DNA of 64,000 nucleotides from DASZIT01 sp036489495 (lineage in GTDB: Bacteria; Actinomycetota; Acidimicrobiia; Acidimicrobiales; RAAP-2): NCBI GenBank assembly GCA_036489495.1, contig DASXFR010000072.1, forward strand, positions 1 to 64,000. Reading direction: 5' to 3'. The stretch's first letter is position 1. The number at the start of each line of letters is the position of its first letter. The translations under genes were made by a program, and so were the position numbers. Below, one piece after another: positions 34,647 through 44,340 of the stretch. A model generated the notes under the pieces. It was not told the origin of the DNA and ran no database searches. It saw only the letters and a list, made by a program, of their open reading frames with translations.

Positions 34647-35120
34647 GTGCGCGATTCCGTGACCGTCCATATTGAGGCTCCGCCCGAACGGGTCTGGGCA
34701 TTGGTGAGTGACATCACCAACACCGGAACGTTCAGCCCGGAGACCTTTGAGGCCGAATGGCTGGATGGCGCCACCGGGCCGGCGGTCGGGGCGAAGTTCC
34801 GGGGTCACGTCCGCCGCAACGGGCGGGGGCCGGTCTACTGGACCCAATGCAAGGTCACGGTGTCCGAACCCGGCCGCGAGTTCGTCTTCGCCGTCGCCGG
34901 ACCCGGAGGGAAGGCGGTCAACACCTGGGGCTACCGGTTCGAACCCATCGGGGAAGGCACCGATGCCACCGAGTGGTTCGAACTGACCGATACGCCGTCG
35001 CTCCGGCTGTACTGGAAACTGGCCGGCAAAGCCCGGGGCCGCACCAACGTGAACGGCATGCGGACGACCCTCGAACGGATCAAAGCCGTCGCCGAGGCAC
35101 CCGGGCCGGCCGCGAGATGA
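34647..35120 (+). CDS. SRPBCC family protein
   Basis: A 157-residue START/SRPBCC fold protein with the opening SVTVHIEAPPERVWALVSDI typical of polyketide cyclase/dehydrase-like lipid-binding proteins, then WGYRFEPIGEGTDATEWFEL. The cavity should bind a hydrophobic ligand. GTG start. Its stop overlaps the ATG of a second SRPBCC gene by four bases (ATGA), so the pair may work together or as a heterodimer (inference). Confidence 0.83.
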   Translation: MRDSVTVHIEAPPERVWALVSDITNTGTFSPETFEAEWLDGATGPAVGAKFRGHVRRNGRGPVYWTQCKVTVSEPGREFVFAVAGPGGKAVNTWGYRFEPIGEGTDATEWFELTDTPSLRLYWKLAGKARGRTNVNGMRTTLERIKAVAEAPGPAAR

Positions 35121-35572
35121 TCGTCGGTGAGGCCCGCGTCAACGTCGCGGTCTCCCCCGCCGACGTCCTCGCTTTCGTCCTCGACCTGGAGCGGTACCGG
35201 CAAGCGGATCACAAGATCGGTCGAGTCGGCCGGGTGACGCGGGACGGTGCCGATGGGACCGTGGTGTTCTCTGGGCGGATCAGGGGCATGCCGGGACCGA
35301 GTGGCACCTACCCGTTCACCCTGACACCGACATCCCTCAAGATCGGATCGCCGATCGCCGGACCGGCTCGCTGGTTCCTGGACTTCGAGGGATCGTTCGA
35401 GTGCACGGAGACCGCGTCCGGAACCGACGTCGTCCATCGGGAAGTCTTCGACTTCAAGCCTCCCTGGCAATGGTTCCTCGACCCGCTGCTGCGCAAATGG
35501 CTCGAGAACGACACCACCGAGGAGATGGCCCGGTTCAAGGATCTCGTCCAGGGCGGCGCCCCCGGCCCCTGA
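35117..35572 (+). CDS. SRPBCC family protein, second copy
   Basis: A 151-residue protein with ARVNVAVSPADVLAFVLDLERYRQADHKI, again a SRPBCC opening, and a C-terminal FLDPLLRKWLENDTTEEMARFKDLV helix as in the family. It is only distantly like its partner upstream, so it is not a recent duplication. It is translationally coupled to that gene. The ligand is unknown. Confidence 0.8.
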   Translation: MIVGEARVNVAVSPADVLAFVLDLERYRQADHKIGRVGRVTRDGADGTVVFSGRIRGMPGPSGTYPFTLTPTSLKIGSPIAGPARWFLDFEGSFECTETASGTDVVHREVFDFKPPWQWFLDPLLRKWLENDTTEEMARFKDLVQGGAPGP

Positions 35573-35587
35573 TCGGCAGGTGTGGCC

Positions 35588-35600
35588 TGGCCGCCGGCCA
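35588..35600. terminator. Possible bidirectional hairpin between convergent genes
   Basis: TGGCC-GCC-GGCCA, a 5-bp GC hairpin in the 36-base gap between the convergent SRPBCC and aldehyde dehydrogenase genes. There is no T-tract, so a terminator role is only suggested by position. Confidence 0.3.
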
Positions 35601-35608
35601 AGTTCAGG

Positions 35609-36997
35609 TCACGAGGTGGCCAGAAAGACGTTCTTGATGTCGCTGTAGGCGTCCAGTGCCTCCAGACCCAACTCCCGACCGAATCCGGACTGCTTCATCC
35701 CGCCGAAGCTGGTCTGTACCCGGACCGAGCCGTTGGAGTTCACCGAGAGGTTCCCGGCCTCGACGGCCCGGGCCATGCGCAACGCCTTGGCCCCGTTACC
35801 GGTCCAGATCGATCCGGCCAACCCGTAGGGGGTGTCGTTGGCCAGCCGCACTGCGTCAGCTTCGTCATCGAAGGGAATTACCACCACCACCGGACCGAAG
35901 ATCTCCTCCCGGGCCAGTCGCCATTCCGGCTTGGCCGGGGCCACCACGGTGGGCGGGAACCAGAATCCCGGGCCGGTGGGAAGCCGGCCACGGGCGTGCG
36001 GCTCCACCGCCTCCCCACCGGGATCGCCCATGCCCGCCCGGAGATAACCGGCCACCACCTGGCGACGATGGGCGGACGCCAGTGGCCCCATCTCGGTTTC
36101 GGGATCGGTGGGGTCGCCGACCCGCCAGGCATCGACGGCCTCGACGAACAGGGCCAGGAACCGGTCGAAGGCCGACCGCTCGACGAGAATCCGGCTCCGG
36201 GCACAGCAGTCCTGTCCGGCATTGGCGAACACGGCCCCCGGGGCGGCCGCCGCCGCCCGCTCGAGGTCGGCGTCGGCGAACACGATGTTGGCGGATTTCC
36301 CTCCCAACTCCAGGGTCACCCGCTTGATGGTCCCGGCCGCAGTGCACATGACTTCCCGTCCGACCGCGGTCGAGCCGGTGAACGCCATCTTGGCCACATC
36401 CGGATGCTCGGCCAGCCGGGCCCCGACCGTCGGGCCGCGGCCGACCACCACTTGGAGCACCCCTTCGGGGATACCGGCATCGAGTGCGAGCTCGGCCAGG
36501 CGCTGGGCGGACAGCGGTGTCAACTCGGCCGGCTTCACCACGATGGTGTTCCCGGTGGCGAGGGCGGGGCCGACCTTCCAGGAGGTGATGGCAACCGGAA
36601 AATTCCAGGGGACGATGGCGCCGACCACCCCCAGGGGCTCATGGAAGGTGAGGTCCACCCCGCCGGCGACCGGAACGGTGGCGCCCCGGTGCGTGTCTAC
36701 GGCCCCGGCGTAGAAGTGGAGGACCTCGGCGACCATGCCGACCTCTCCCCGGCTGTCGGTGATGGGCTTTCCTACGTTGGCGGTCTCGAGTTGGGCGATC
36801 TCCTCGGCGTGCTCCTCGACCTGGGCGGCAAACCGCCGGATCAGCCGGGCCCGATCGGCTGGGGCCACCGCCCGCCAGGCCGGACCGGCCTCCTTGGCCC
36901 GGGCCACCGCGGCATCGGTTTCGTCGACACCCGCCATCGGCACCCGGGCGATGACCGCCTCGGTGGCCGGGTTGACCACCGAATACTCGTCGCTCAC
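35609..36997 (-). CDS. Aldehyde dehydrogenase
   Basis: A 462-residue NAD-dependent aldehyde dehydrogenase. VVGAIVPWNFPVAITSWKVGPAL, VTLELGGKSANIV (Glu) and NAGQDCCARSRILV (catalytic Cys) are present. The DCC and TSFGGMKQSGFGRELG motifs are as in betaine-, aminobutyraldehyde- and gamma-glutamyl-aldehyde dehydrogenases. I chose the GTG at 36997 (VSDEYSVVNPATEAV). It is divergent from an SDR and a glutamine synthetase-like gene; together they suggest breakdown of an amine through its aldehyde. Confidence 0.93.
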   Translation of the reverse strand: MSDEYSVVNPATEAVIARVPMAGVDETDAAVARAKEAGPAWRAVAPADRARLIRRFAAQVEEHAEEIAQLETANVGKPITDSRGEVGMVAEVLHFYAGAVDTHRGATVPVAGGVDLTFHEPLGVVGAIVPWNFPVAITSWKVGPALATGNTIVVKPAELTPLSAQRLAELALDAGIPEGVLQVVVGRGPTVGARLAEHPDVAKMAFTGSTAVGREVMCTAAGTIKRVTLELGGKSANIVFADADLERAAAAAPGAVFANAGQDCCARSRILVERSAFDRFLALFVEAVDAWRVGDPTDPETEMGPLASAHRRQVVAGYLRAGMGDPGGEAVEPHARGRLPTGPGFWFPPTVVAPAKPEWRLAREEIFGPVVVVIPFDDEADAVRLANDTPYGLAGSIWTGNGAKALRMARAVEAGNLSVNSNGSVRVQTSFGGMKQSGFGRELGLEALDAYSDIKNVFLATS

Positions 36998-37126
36998 GAG
37001 GACTCCGAGGTTCGGCAAGATTCGGATGCGAGGGCTCGGCCCGATGGAGGCATGGGCCAGTATCCCATTCCCGGCGAAGTGCCAGTAGCGTGCGGACCTA
37101 CGATCTCTGCACCCACGGAGAACTCG

Positions 37127-37903
<777 letters not shown>

Positions 37904-37941
37904 CGCTGGACGGGCGGGCCAGCCTGGGTCAAAGTGCTGAG

Positions 37942-39309
37942 GTGCTGACCCTCGAAACCCTTCCCCGCCAGATTCAATCGGGTGATATCCACACGGTGCT
38001 GGTGGCATTCCCCGATCTCCAGGGCCGTCCGGTCGGGAAGCGGGTCACCGCGCCGTTCTTCCTCGAGCACGTCATCGACCACGGCATCGAGGTCTGCGAC
38101 TACCTGCTGGCCGTCGACGTCGATATGGAGCCCCTCCCCGGGTACCGGTTCGCCAACTGGGACAACGGCTATGGCGACCTCCACGGGGTCATCGACCCCC
38201 ACACCGTCCGGTCGATCCCCTGGCTCCCGGGTAGCGCGCTCGTCCTCTGCGACCTCCTCACCCTGGACGGCGAGCCGGTGGAGGTGTCGCCGCGCCGCAT
38301 CCTGCAACGGCAGCTCGAGCGGGCGGCGGAGCACGGGCTGGAAATCAAATGCGCGACCGAGCTCGAGTTCTATTTGTTCCTCGATACCTACGCGGAGGCG
38401 ACGGCCAAGCATTGGCGGGGGATCATCCCCCATGCCGACACCATCGAGGACTACCAACTGCTGCAGACATCCCGAGTCGAGCCCATCATCGGCCAGATCC
38501 GCAATCAGATGCTGACCGCCGGCATCCCTATCGAGTTCTCCAAGGGCGAGGCCGGGACCGGCCAGCACGAGATCAACATCACCTACGGGGGTGCCCTGGA
38601 GGTCGCCGACCGACACCTGGTGTTCAAGAACGGGGTGAAGGAGATCGCCTCAGAGCACGGTCGGGCCGCTACCTTCATGGCCAAGTGGTCGATGGAACAC
38701 GCCGGTTCGTCGTGCCACCTCCACACCAGCCTGTGGGATGCGACGTCCGGAGCCCCGTTGATGGCCCCGCCCGAGGACGGCACCACCTCCTCGGGGTTCT
38801 CGGAGATCGGCGAACAGTTCCTGGCCGGGCAACTTCATGCTGCCGGGCAGCTGGCGTGGTGCTTCGCGCCGTATGTCAACTCCTACCGACGGTACGTCCC
38901 CGACTCGTGGGCGCCGACCGCCATCGTGTGGGGACAGGACAACCGCACCTGCGGATTCCGGGCGGTGGGCGCCGGCCCCGGACGCCGGATCGAGAGCCGG
39001 GTGCCGGGAGCCGACGTGAACCCCTACATCGCCCTGGCCGGGTCGATCGCCGCCGGATTGTGGGGCGTCGAGCACACGCTCGAACTCGAACCCGCCTTCG
39101 AAGGCAACGCCTACGCCGACCCCGATGTCCCCCGGCTCCCGTCGACCCTGACCGAAGCCATCGACAACCTGGCCTCCAGTGAAGTGGCGTTGGAGGCGTT
39201 CGGTCCCGACGTCCACCACCACCTCCTCAACACCGCCCGCCAGGAGTGGAACAAGGCCAACCGGGTGGTCACCGACTGGGATCTGGCCCGCAACTTCGAG
39301 CGCATCTGA
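37942..39309 (+). CDS. Glutamine synthetase-like ligase (PuuA/GlnA3 type)
   Basis: A 455-residue GS-fold enzyme. ATELEFYLF (metal Glu), GQHEINITYGGALEVADRHL, KWSMEHAGSSCHLHTSL and CGFRAVGAGPGRRIESRVPGADVNPYIALA are the ATP- and glutamate-binding blocks. The N-terminus and IESRVPGADVNPY sequence match gamma-glutamyl-amine ligases more than housekeeping GlnA, and the adenylylation-site Tyr loop is absent. It probably couples glutamate to an amine. The start is GTG; it follows the SDR gene and ends shortly before the leuA leader. Confidence 0.85.
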   Translation: MLTLETLPRQIQSGDIHTVLVAFPDLQGRPVGKRVTAPFFLEHVIDHGIEVCDYLLAVDVDMEPLPGYRFANWDNGYGDLHGVIDPHTVRSIPWLPGSALVLCDLLTLDGEPVEVSPRRILQRQLERAAEHGLEIKCATELEFYLFLDTYAEATAKHWRGIIPHADTIEDYQLLQTSRVEPIIGQIRNQMLTAGIPIEFSKGEAGTGQHEINITYGGALEVADRHLVFKNGVKEIASEHGRAATFMAKWSMEHAGSSCHLHTSLWDATSGAPLMAPPEDGTTSSGFSEIGEQFLAGQLHAAGQLAWCFAPYVNSYRRYVPDSWAPTAIVWGQDNRTCGFRAVGAGPGRRIESRVPGADVNPYIALAGSIAAGLWGVEHTLELEPAFEGNAYADPDVPRLPSTLTEAIDNLASSEVALEAFGPDVHHHLLNTARQEWNKANRVVTDWDLARNFERI

Positions 39310-39352
39310 GGGAATTCCCGCCCCGATTCGGTGGCCGGACCGGCCCCCGCCC

Positions 39353-39381
39353 TTGACGAACACCATTGGTACTGGCACCAT
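39353..39381 (+). promoter_or_regulatory. Likely leuA leader promoter
   Basis: TTGACG (39353-39358), 17 bases, then CACCAT (39376-39381), a weak -10. If used, transcription would begin near 39388 and the leader peptide would start at the second in-frame ATG (39392), giving a 12-residue leader and not 16. Confidence 0.4.
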
Positions 39382-39430
39382 GAAAGGCATCATGCATCGC
39401 ACCCCGACCTCGGAACTCCTTCTCACCTGA
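39380..39430 (+). CDS. leuA leader peptide
   Basis: A 16-codon open frame, MKGIMHRTPTSELLLT, with three consecutive Leu codons just before the stop. It lies in front of leuA and is followed at once by a perfect hairpin and then a terminator, the arrangement of a leucine-responsive attenuator. Actinobacterial leuA genes are known to use such leaders. Start at 39380 or 39392. Confidence 0.88.
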   Translation: MKGIMHRTPTSELLLT

Positions 39431-39431
39431 C

Positions 39432-39455
39432 GGCGAACGCCCCATCGCGTTCGCC
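39432..39455 (+). promoter_or_regulatory. Pause hairpin of the leuA attenuator
   Basis: GGCGAACGC (39432-39440) pairs perfectly with GCGTTCGCC (39447-39455) around a 6-base loop. It starts one base after the leader stop codon, so a ribosome stalled at the Leu codons would cover its left arm. Confidence 0.8.
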
Positions 39456-39458
39456 CGC

Positions 39459-39492
39459 AACCTCCTGAGCCGAAATGGCCAGGAGGTTTTTT
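39459..39492 (+). terminator. leuA attenuator terminator
   Basis: AACCTCCTG (39459-39467) pairs with CAGGAGGTT (39480-39488), with an inner GCC/GGC pair, and six T residues (39487-39492) follow. This is a complete intrinsic terminator 82 bases upstream of the leuA start, and is the only clear one in the window. Confidence 0.9.
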
Positions 39493-39574
39493 GATGGGCC
39501 AGCGCCGACCGGTCAACAGTCAGGGAAGACGGAATCCGAGAACCCCGAGTATAGAAAGACACAAGGGAGCAGCA

Positions 39575-41347
39575 GTGAGTACCCACCAGCCGAAGGCGAA
39601 GACGAAGACGAAGACGACGGAGACCACCAGCCGGGCCGGACACCGTCTCGAGCTTCCGTGTGACGTGTCCCCCATGCCGTTCGGCCTCTACCGGCCGTAC
39701 CTTCCCTTGCGGCTGGCCGACCGCACCTGGCCCGACCGACGCTTCACCCAGGCCCCCCGCTGGGCCAGCGTCGATCTGCGGGACGGCAATCAGGCACTGG
39801 TCGACCCGATGGACTCGGAGCGGAAGCTGAAGCTGTTCAATGCCTTGGTGGAGATCGGCTTCAAGGAGATCGAGGTTGGGTTCCCGTCCGCCTCCCAGAC
39901 CGACTTCGATTTCCAGCGCGAGATCATCGATGGCGGCCTGGTCCCCGACGACGTCGACATCCAGGTGCTCGTCCAGTGCCGGGAGGACCTGATCGAGCGC
40001 ACCTTCGAGTCGCTGGGCGGCGCCCGCCGGGCCATCGTCCACTTCTACAACTCCACGTCGGAACTGCAACGCCGGGTGGTCTTCGGCCTCGACCGGGCCG
40101 GGATCGTCGACATCGCCGTTAACGCCGCCCGGCTCTGCCGGAAGTTCGAGTCGACGGTACCGGATACTGCGATCCGCTACGAGTACTCGCCGGAGAGCTT
40201 CACCGGTACCGAGCCGGAGTTCGCCATCGAGATCTGCGAGGCGGTCATGGACGTGATCGAGCCGACCCCGGAGCGCCCGATCATTCTCAATCTTCCCGCC
40301 ACCGTGGAGATGTACACGCCCAATGTCTATGCCGACGTCATCGAATGGTTCAGCCGCACCATCAAGAACCGCGACTCGGTGATCCTCAGCCTCCATCCCC
40401 ACAACGACCGGGGCACCGCGGTCGCCGCCGCCGAGCTGGCCGTCCTGGCCGGCGCCGACCGGGTGGAGGGCACGTTGTTCGGAAACGGCGAGCGCACCGG
40501 GAATGTCGATGTGGTCACCCTGGCCATGAACCTGTTCTCCCAGGGGATCGATCCGGCCCTCGACTTCCGCGACATCGAGAAGGTCCGGCGGGTGGCCGAG
40601 TACGCCACCCGGATGCCGGTGCACCCCCGCCACCCCTACGCCGGGGACCTGGTCTATACCGCCTTCTCGGGATCCCACCAGGACGCCATCAAAAAGGGGT
40701 TCGCCGCCATCGGCGACGACTACCAGCGGTGGGAAGTGCCGTATCTGCCCATCGACCCGAAGCACACCGGACGCACCTATGAGGCGATCATCCAGGTCAA
40801 CAGCCAGTCGGGCAAGGGTGGCGTCGCCTACGTCATGGACGCCGAGCATGGTCTCGACCTGCCCCGCAACCTCCAGGTGGAGTTCTCCAAGAAGGTCCAG
40901 GCGATCACCGAGTCCAGCGGCACGGTCATCCGGCCCGGCGAGATGTGGGACGTGTTCTCGCAGACCTACCTCCCCGACGACGCCGGGGTGCGGCTGATCG
41001 GTAGCGAGGTCACCACCGGGGGAAAGCGGACGACAGTCACCGCCCAACTTCTGGTCGACGGGCGCCCCCTCACCGTGCTCGGCGAGGGAAATGGGCCGAT
41101 CGACGCCCTGGTCATTGGGCTTCGCCGGGAGTTAGGCGTCGAGTTCGAGGTGAAGGACTACCGGGAGCACGCGCTCACCTCGGGGAGCGAGGCGTCGGCG
41201 GTGGCCTATGTAGAGGCAGAGGGCCCGGATGGTTCGACCTGGTGGGGGGTGGGGATGGATTCGAGCATCCTCGACGCCTCCCTCGGGGCGGTGGTCAGCG
41301 CGGCCAACCGGGCGCTCCCCGCGCCCACCCCACCCGTACCCGGCTGA
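39575..41347 (+). CDS. leuA: 2-isopropylmalate synthase
   Basis: A 590-residue LeuA, the first enzyme of leucine synthesis (2-ketoisovalerate + acetyl-CoA). SVDLRDGNQALVDPM holds the metal-binding RD pair, LHPHNDRGTAVAAAELAV the HxH and NGERTGNVDVVTLAMNLF the GxGERxGN motif. The C-terminal leucine-feedback domain is present, so this is the long actinobacterial type. I chose the GTG at 39575 because AAGGGAG lies nine bases upstream and the terminator is then fully outside the gene. It is controlled by the attenuator, and probably by leucine feedback. Confidence 0.97.
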   Translation: MSTHQPKAKTKTKTTETTSRAGHRLELPCDVSPMPFGLYRPYLPLRLADRTWPDRRFTQAPRWASVDLRDGNQALVDPMDSERKLKLFNALVEIGFKEIEVGFPSASQTDFDFQREIIDGGLVPDDVDIQVLVQCREDLIERTFESLGGARRAIVHFYNSTSELQRRVVFGLDRAGIVDIAVNAARLCRKFESTVPDTAIRYEYSPESFTGTEPEFAIEICEAVMDVIEPTPERPIILNLPATVEMYTPNVYADVIEWFSRTIKNRDSVILSLHPHNDRGTAVAAAELAVLAGADRVEGTLFGNGERTGNVDVVTLAMNLFSQGIDPALDFRDIEKVRRVAEYATRMPVHPRHPYAGDLVYTAFSGSHQDAIKKGFAAIGDDYQRWEVPYLPIDPKHTGRTYEAIIQVNSQSGKGGVAYVMDAEHGLDLPRNLQVEFSKKVQAITESSGTVIRPGEMWDVFSQTYLPDDAGVRLIGSEVTTGGKRTTVTAQLLVDGRPLTVLGEGNGPIDALVIGLRRELGVEFEVKDYREHALTSGSEASAVAYVEAEGPDGSTWWGVGMDSSILDASLGAVVSAANRALPAPTPPVPG

Positions 41348-41381
41348 CGGCGGACACCGCCCCGGCGGTACGCTCCGCTGA

Positions 41382-41690
41382 GTGGGGTTCTTTGCGGTGA
41401 CCACTGTCTTCGGCCCGAATTGGGACGCCTCGCTCTCACGTCGGGAGCAGCGCGACTGGGACGGACATGCGACGTTCATGGACGGACTGGTCGATGACGG
41501 CTTCGTGTTCCTGGGTGGCCCGATCGGGGACAGTGACCGGAACCTATTGGTGGTCGAAGCCACCGACGAGGGCGAGATCGGGACCCGAATGAGCGAAGAC
41601 CCCTGGGCGTCGATGGGGTTGCTCCGTATCGATTCGATCCAGCCTTGGACGATCTGGCTCGACGGCCGGAACCGCCGGCCCGGCGGCTGA
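41382..41690 (+). CDS. YCII-domain protein
   Basis: A 102-residue YCII-related protein: WDASLSRREQRDWDGHATFMDGLVDDGFVFLGGPIGD, with the His/Asp of the dimeric alpha-beta barrel fold. Members are enzymes of unknown activity. The GTG at 41382 is 35 bases after leuA; a second GTG lies at 41397. It may be read with leuA. Confidence 0.78.
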   Translation: MGFFAVTTVFGPNWDASLSRREQRDWDGHATFMDGLVDDGFVFLGGPIGDSDRNLLVVEATDEGEIGTRMSEDPWASMGLLRIDSIQPWTIWLDGRNRRPGG

Positions 41691-41742
41691 CTCCAGCCCA
41701 CGTCATCTCGCCGGTCGGCGCCACATATGTGACGATGGGCGC

Positions 41743-42603
41743 ATGGACGCTGAACAGGTGACGTTCGACGGCTTCGAGGGAGTCCACCTGGTGGCCGACG
41801 TCCGTGGTGACCCGGACGCCTGGCCGGTGCTGTTCCTCCACGGGGGTGGCCAGACCCGGTACGCGTGGGGGTCGACGGCGGAGACGGTGGCCGCCCAGGG
41901 TTGGCGGACGGTCGCCCTCGACCTCCGGGGCCACGGGGACAGCGACTGGGCGCCCAACGGCGACTATTCGTTCACGGCCTTCTGCGCCGACTGTGTGGCG
42001 GTGGCCGACCAACTGGGGCGGCCGCCGGTGCTGGTCGGCGCGTCCCTGGGCGGGATGTCGGCCATGCTCGCCGAAGGGACCAGTGACCGCCCGGTCTCCA
42101 GTGGCCTGGTGCTGGTGGACATCACCCCCAAGGCCAACCCGGTGGGCATCAACCGGATCAAGGATTTCATGTTGTCGGGCGTCGATGGATTCGATTCCCT
42201 CGAGGAGGCGGCCAAGGCGATCGCCGCCTACACGCCGCAGCGGACCCGGAAGGTCAACCCGGCCGGCCTGATGAAGGTCCTGCGCCAGCGGGGCGACCGC
42301 TGGTACTGGCACTGGGATCCGAAGTTCATCGGTCTGGACCGCACCGAGGTCGTGCCCGATCGTCTGGCCGGGCTGCTCGACGTGGCCATGAGTAATATCC
42401 ATGTGCCGACCATGCTGGTCCGGGGACTGCTCAGCGACGTCGTCACCCAGGAGGGCGTCGACGAACTGCTGGCGGAGATACCCGGTGCCACCGTGGTGGA
42501 TGTCGCCGGCGCCGCCCACATGATCGCCGGCGATCGCAACGACGCGTTCTCCGACGCCGTGATCGCCTTCCTGCAGGACCGGATCCGACCGCTGATCAGC
42601 TAG
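41743..42603 (+). CDS. Alpha/beta hydrolase
   Basis: A 286-residue hydrolase: LFLHGGGQTRYAWG (oxyanion), VGASLGGMSAML with the nucleophile Ser, LVRGLLSDVV (Asp) and GAAHMIAGDRND (His). The sequence resembles peroxidase-type or 2-hydroxymuconic hydrolases of actinobacteria. Substrate unknown. It has its own ATG at 41743 and converges on the DJ-1 family gene. Confidence 0.88.
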   Translation: MDAEQVTFDGFEGVHLVADVRGDPDAWPVLFLHGGGQTRYAWGSTAETVAAQGWRTVALDLRGHGDSDWAPNGDYSFTAFCADCVAVADQLGRPPVLVGASLGGMSAMLAEGTSDRPVSSGLVLVDITPKANPVGINRIKDFMLSGVDGFDSLEEAAKAIAAYTPQRTRKVNPAGLMKVLRQRGDRWYWHWDPKFIGLDRTEVVPDRLAGLLDVAMSNIHVPTMLVRGLLSDVVTQEGVDELLAEIPGATVVDVAGAAHMIAGDRNDAFSDAVIAFLQDRIRPLIS

Positions 42604-42616
42604 TCGGAGGCAGGAT

Positions 42617-43273
42617 CTAGGCGCCGCCCAGGACCTCCGCCTGCCGAGCGGCCGAGCGCGAACGGATCAGTTCCACGATGTCGGCTGGCGCCTTGGACGG
42701 AGCCCCGGCGTCAAACGGAGGCTGCGGGTCATATTCGATGGCAAGTTGGATGGCATGAGCCGCAGCAACACCGTGGGTTTCGGCCACCAGGGTCAGGGCG
42801 AGGTCGATGCCGGCGGAGACCCCAGCCGCCGTCCAGATCTTTCCCCGGTGCACCACCCGTTCTTCGGTGGGGGTGGCCCCATGGGCGGCCAACTCCTCAT
42901 AGGCGCACCAGTGGGTGGTGGCGTCGAGTCCGCCGAGCAGGCCGGCGGCGCCGAGGAGCAGGGCGCCGGTGCACACCGAGACGGTGTAGGTGGTGTGGGG
43001 ATGGACCGCACTGACCCAGTCGACGATGGGGTCGCCGTCCCGAGCCAACCGGCGGGTGATGAAGCCTCCGGGCACGACGGCGATGTCGGGCGAGCCGACC
43101 TCGTCGAAGGTGTGGTCGATGTTCAGCCGCAACAGGCCGTTGTCATCGGCCAGCTCCCCCGCCGTGGCCGCGCAGAGGACGACCTCGGCGTCGGGCAGCT
43201 GGGTGAACACCTGATAGGGACCGATGGCATCCAGGGCGGTGAAACCCGGGAACAGGCCGATGGCGATCTGCAT
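42617..43273 (-). CDS. DJ-1/PfpI family protein
   Basis: A 218-residue GATase1-like protein. IAVVPGGFITRRL and SVCTGALLLGAAGLLGG with the nucleophile C101 fit the DJ-1/PfpI superfamily, close to isonitrile hydratase-type members (THWCAYEELAAHGA). It may be a hydratase or a stress-linked amidase. Divergent from the MBL hydrolase gene. Confidence 0.85.
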   Translation of the reverse strand: MQIAIGLFPGFTALDAIGPYQVFTQLPDAEVVLCAATAGELADDNGLLRLNIDHTFDEVGSPDIAVVPGGFITRRLARDGDPIVDWVSAVHPHTTYTVSVCTGALLLGAAGLLGGLDATTHWCAYEELAAHGATPTEERVVHRGKIWTAAGVSAGIDLALTLVAETHGVAAAHAIQLAIEYDPQPPFDAGAPSKAPADIVELIRSRSAARQAEVLGGA

Positions 43274-43346
43274 CCGCAGCTTCCTCGCTTCCGTCTGGGT
43301 GAGAACCTACAGTTTGGCTCATCGACGCCATAGGTTGCGGCTGGCC

Positions 43347-44288
43347 ATGAGTAGCTCCGAGGTGGATTCCGGCTCCCTCGACCCACCCCGGGTCGAAGAG
43401 GTGAGCGAAGGCGTCTATGCCTACATCCAGCCCGACGGGAGTTGGTACATCAACAACACCGGTTTCCTGGTCGGCGGCCGCGGCGTCATCAGCATCGACT
43501 CGTGTTCAACCGAACGACGCACCCGGGCCTACCTGGACGCCATTGCCCGAATCACCGATCAACCGGTTAGGACCTTGCTCAACACCCACCACCACGGCGA
43601 CCACACCCACGGTAACTACCTGTTCGACCGAGCCACCATCGTGGCCCACGAGGGGTGCCGGCGGGAGATGATCGCCACCGGACTTCCGGCCAATGTCGGG
43701 GTCTGGACCGACGTGGAGTGGGGCGCCTTGGAGCTGGCTCCCCCGTTCCTCACCTACCACGACGAGGTTGCGGTGTGGGTCGACGACCTCCGCTGCGAAC
43801 TCCGCCACGTGGGATCGCCGGCTCACACCACCAACGACTCCATCGTCTGGCTACCCGAGCGCTCGGTGCTCTTCTCCGGGGACCTGCTGTTCAACGATTG
43901 CACGCCCTTCGTGCTGATGGGCTCGGTCACCGGAGCCATCGATGTCCTCCAAACCCTGCTGAAGCCGCTGCAGGCCCGCACCATCGTGCCCGGACACGGA
44001 CCGGTCGGCGGCCCTAGCTTGATCGATGACGTGCTCGCCTACCTGCGGTTCGTCCTCACCACCGCCGAGGAAGGGCTGGCGGCCGGACTGTCCCCGCTGG
44101 CCGCCGCCCAAGCCGCCGATCTCGGTCCGTTCGCCGAGCTTCTCGACCCCGAGCGCATCGTCGGCAACCTCCACCGGGCCTATGCCGAGCTCAACGGCTC
44201 GACGCCGGGCACACCGATTGACCTCCTGGCTGCCATCGGCGACATGATCACCTTCAACGACGGTCGTCCCCTCACCTGCCTGGCCTGA
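43347..44288 (+). CDS. MBL-fold metallo-hydrolase
   Basis: A 313-residue metallo-beta-lactamase-fold enzyme. NTHHHGDHTHGN (HHHGDH 81-86) binds two metals; further ligands are in VGSPAHTTND, VLFSGDLLFN and IVPGHGPVGG. The C-terminal helical part is typical of cyclase/hydrolase members. The ATG at 43347 is preferred: upstream residues overlap the divergent DJ-1 family gene. Substrate unknown. Confidence 0.9.
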   Translation: MSSSEVDSGSLDPPRVEEVSEGVYAYIQPDGSWYINNTGFLVGGRGVISIDSCSTERRTRAYLDAIARITDQPVRTLLNTHHHGDHTHGNYLFDRATIVAHEGCRREMIATGLPANVGVWTDVEWGALELAPPFLTYHDEVAVWVDDLRCELRHVGSPAHTTNDSIVWLPERSVLFSGDLLFNDCTPFVLMGSVTGAIDVLQTLLKPLQARTIVPGHGPVGGPSLIDDVLAYLRFVLTTAEEGLAAGLSPLAAAQAADLGPFAELLDPERIVGNLHRAYAELNGSTPGTPIDLLAAIGDMITFNDGRPLTCLA

Positions 44289-44340
44289 GCGCACAAAAAG
44301 ATCGTTATTTTCCCGTCGTTCTACCGCCCGCGGCCATCGT

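Noticed and set aside
35582..37126. N-terminal extension of the SDR gene reaching back to 35582
   Set aside because: It reads the antisense of the aldehyde dehydrogenase gene; the SDR has a normal start and ribosome site at 37127.
39491..39574. LeuA start at 39491-39493
   Set aside because: That start lies in the T-tract of the terminator and has no family support; the GTG at 39575 has a good ribosome site.
44289..44340. Terminator between the convergent MBL and CocE genes
   Set aside because: A/T runs are present but no stem of useful length.
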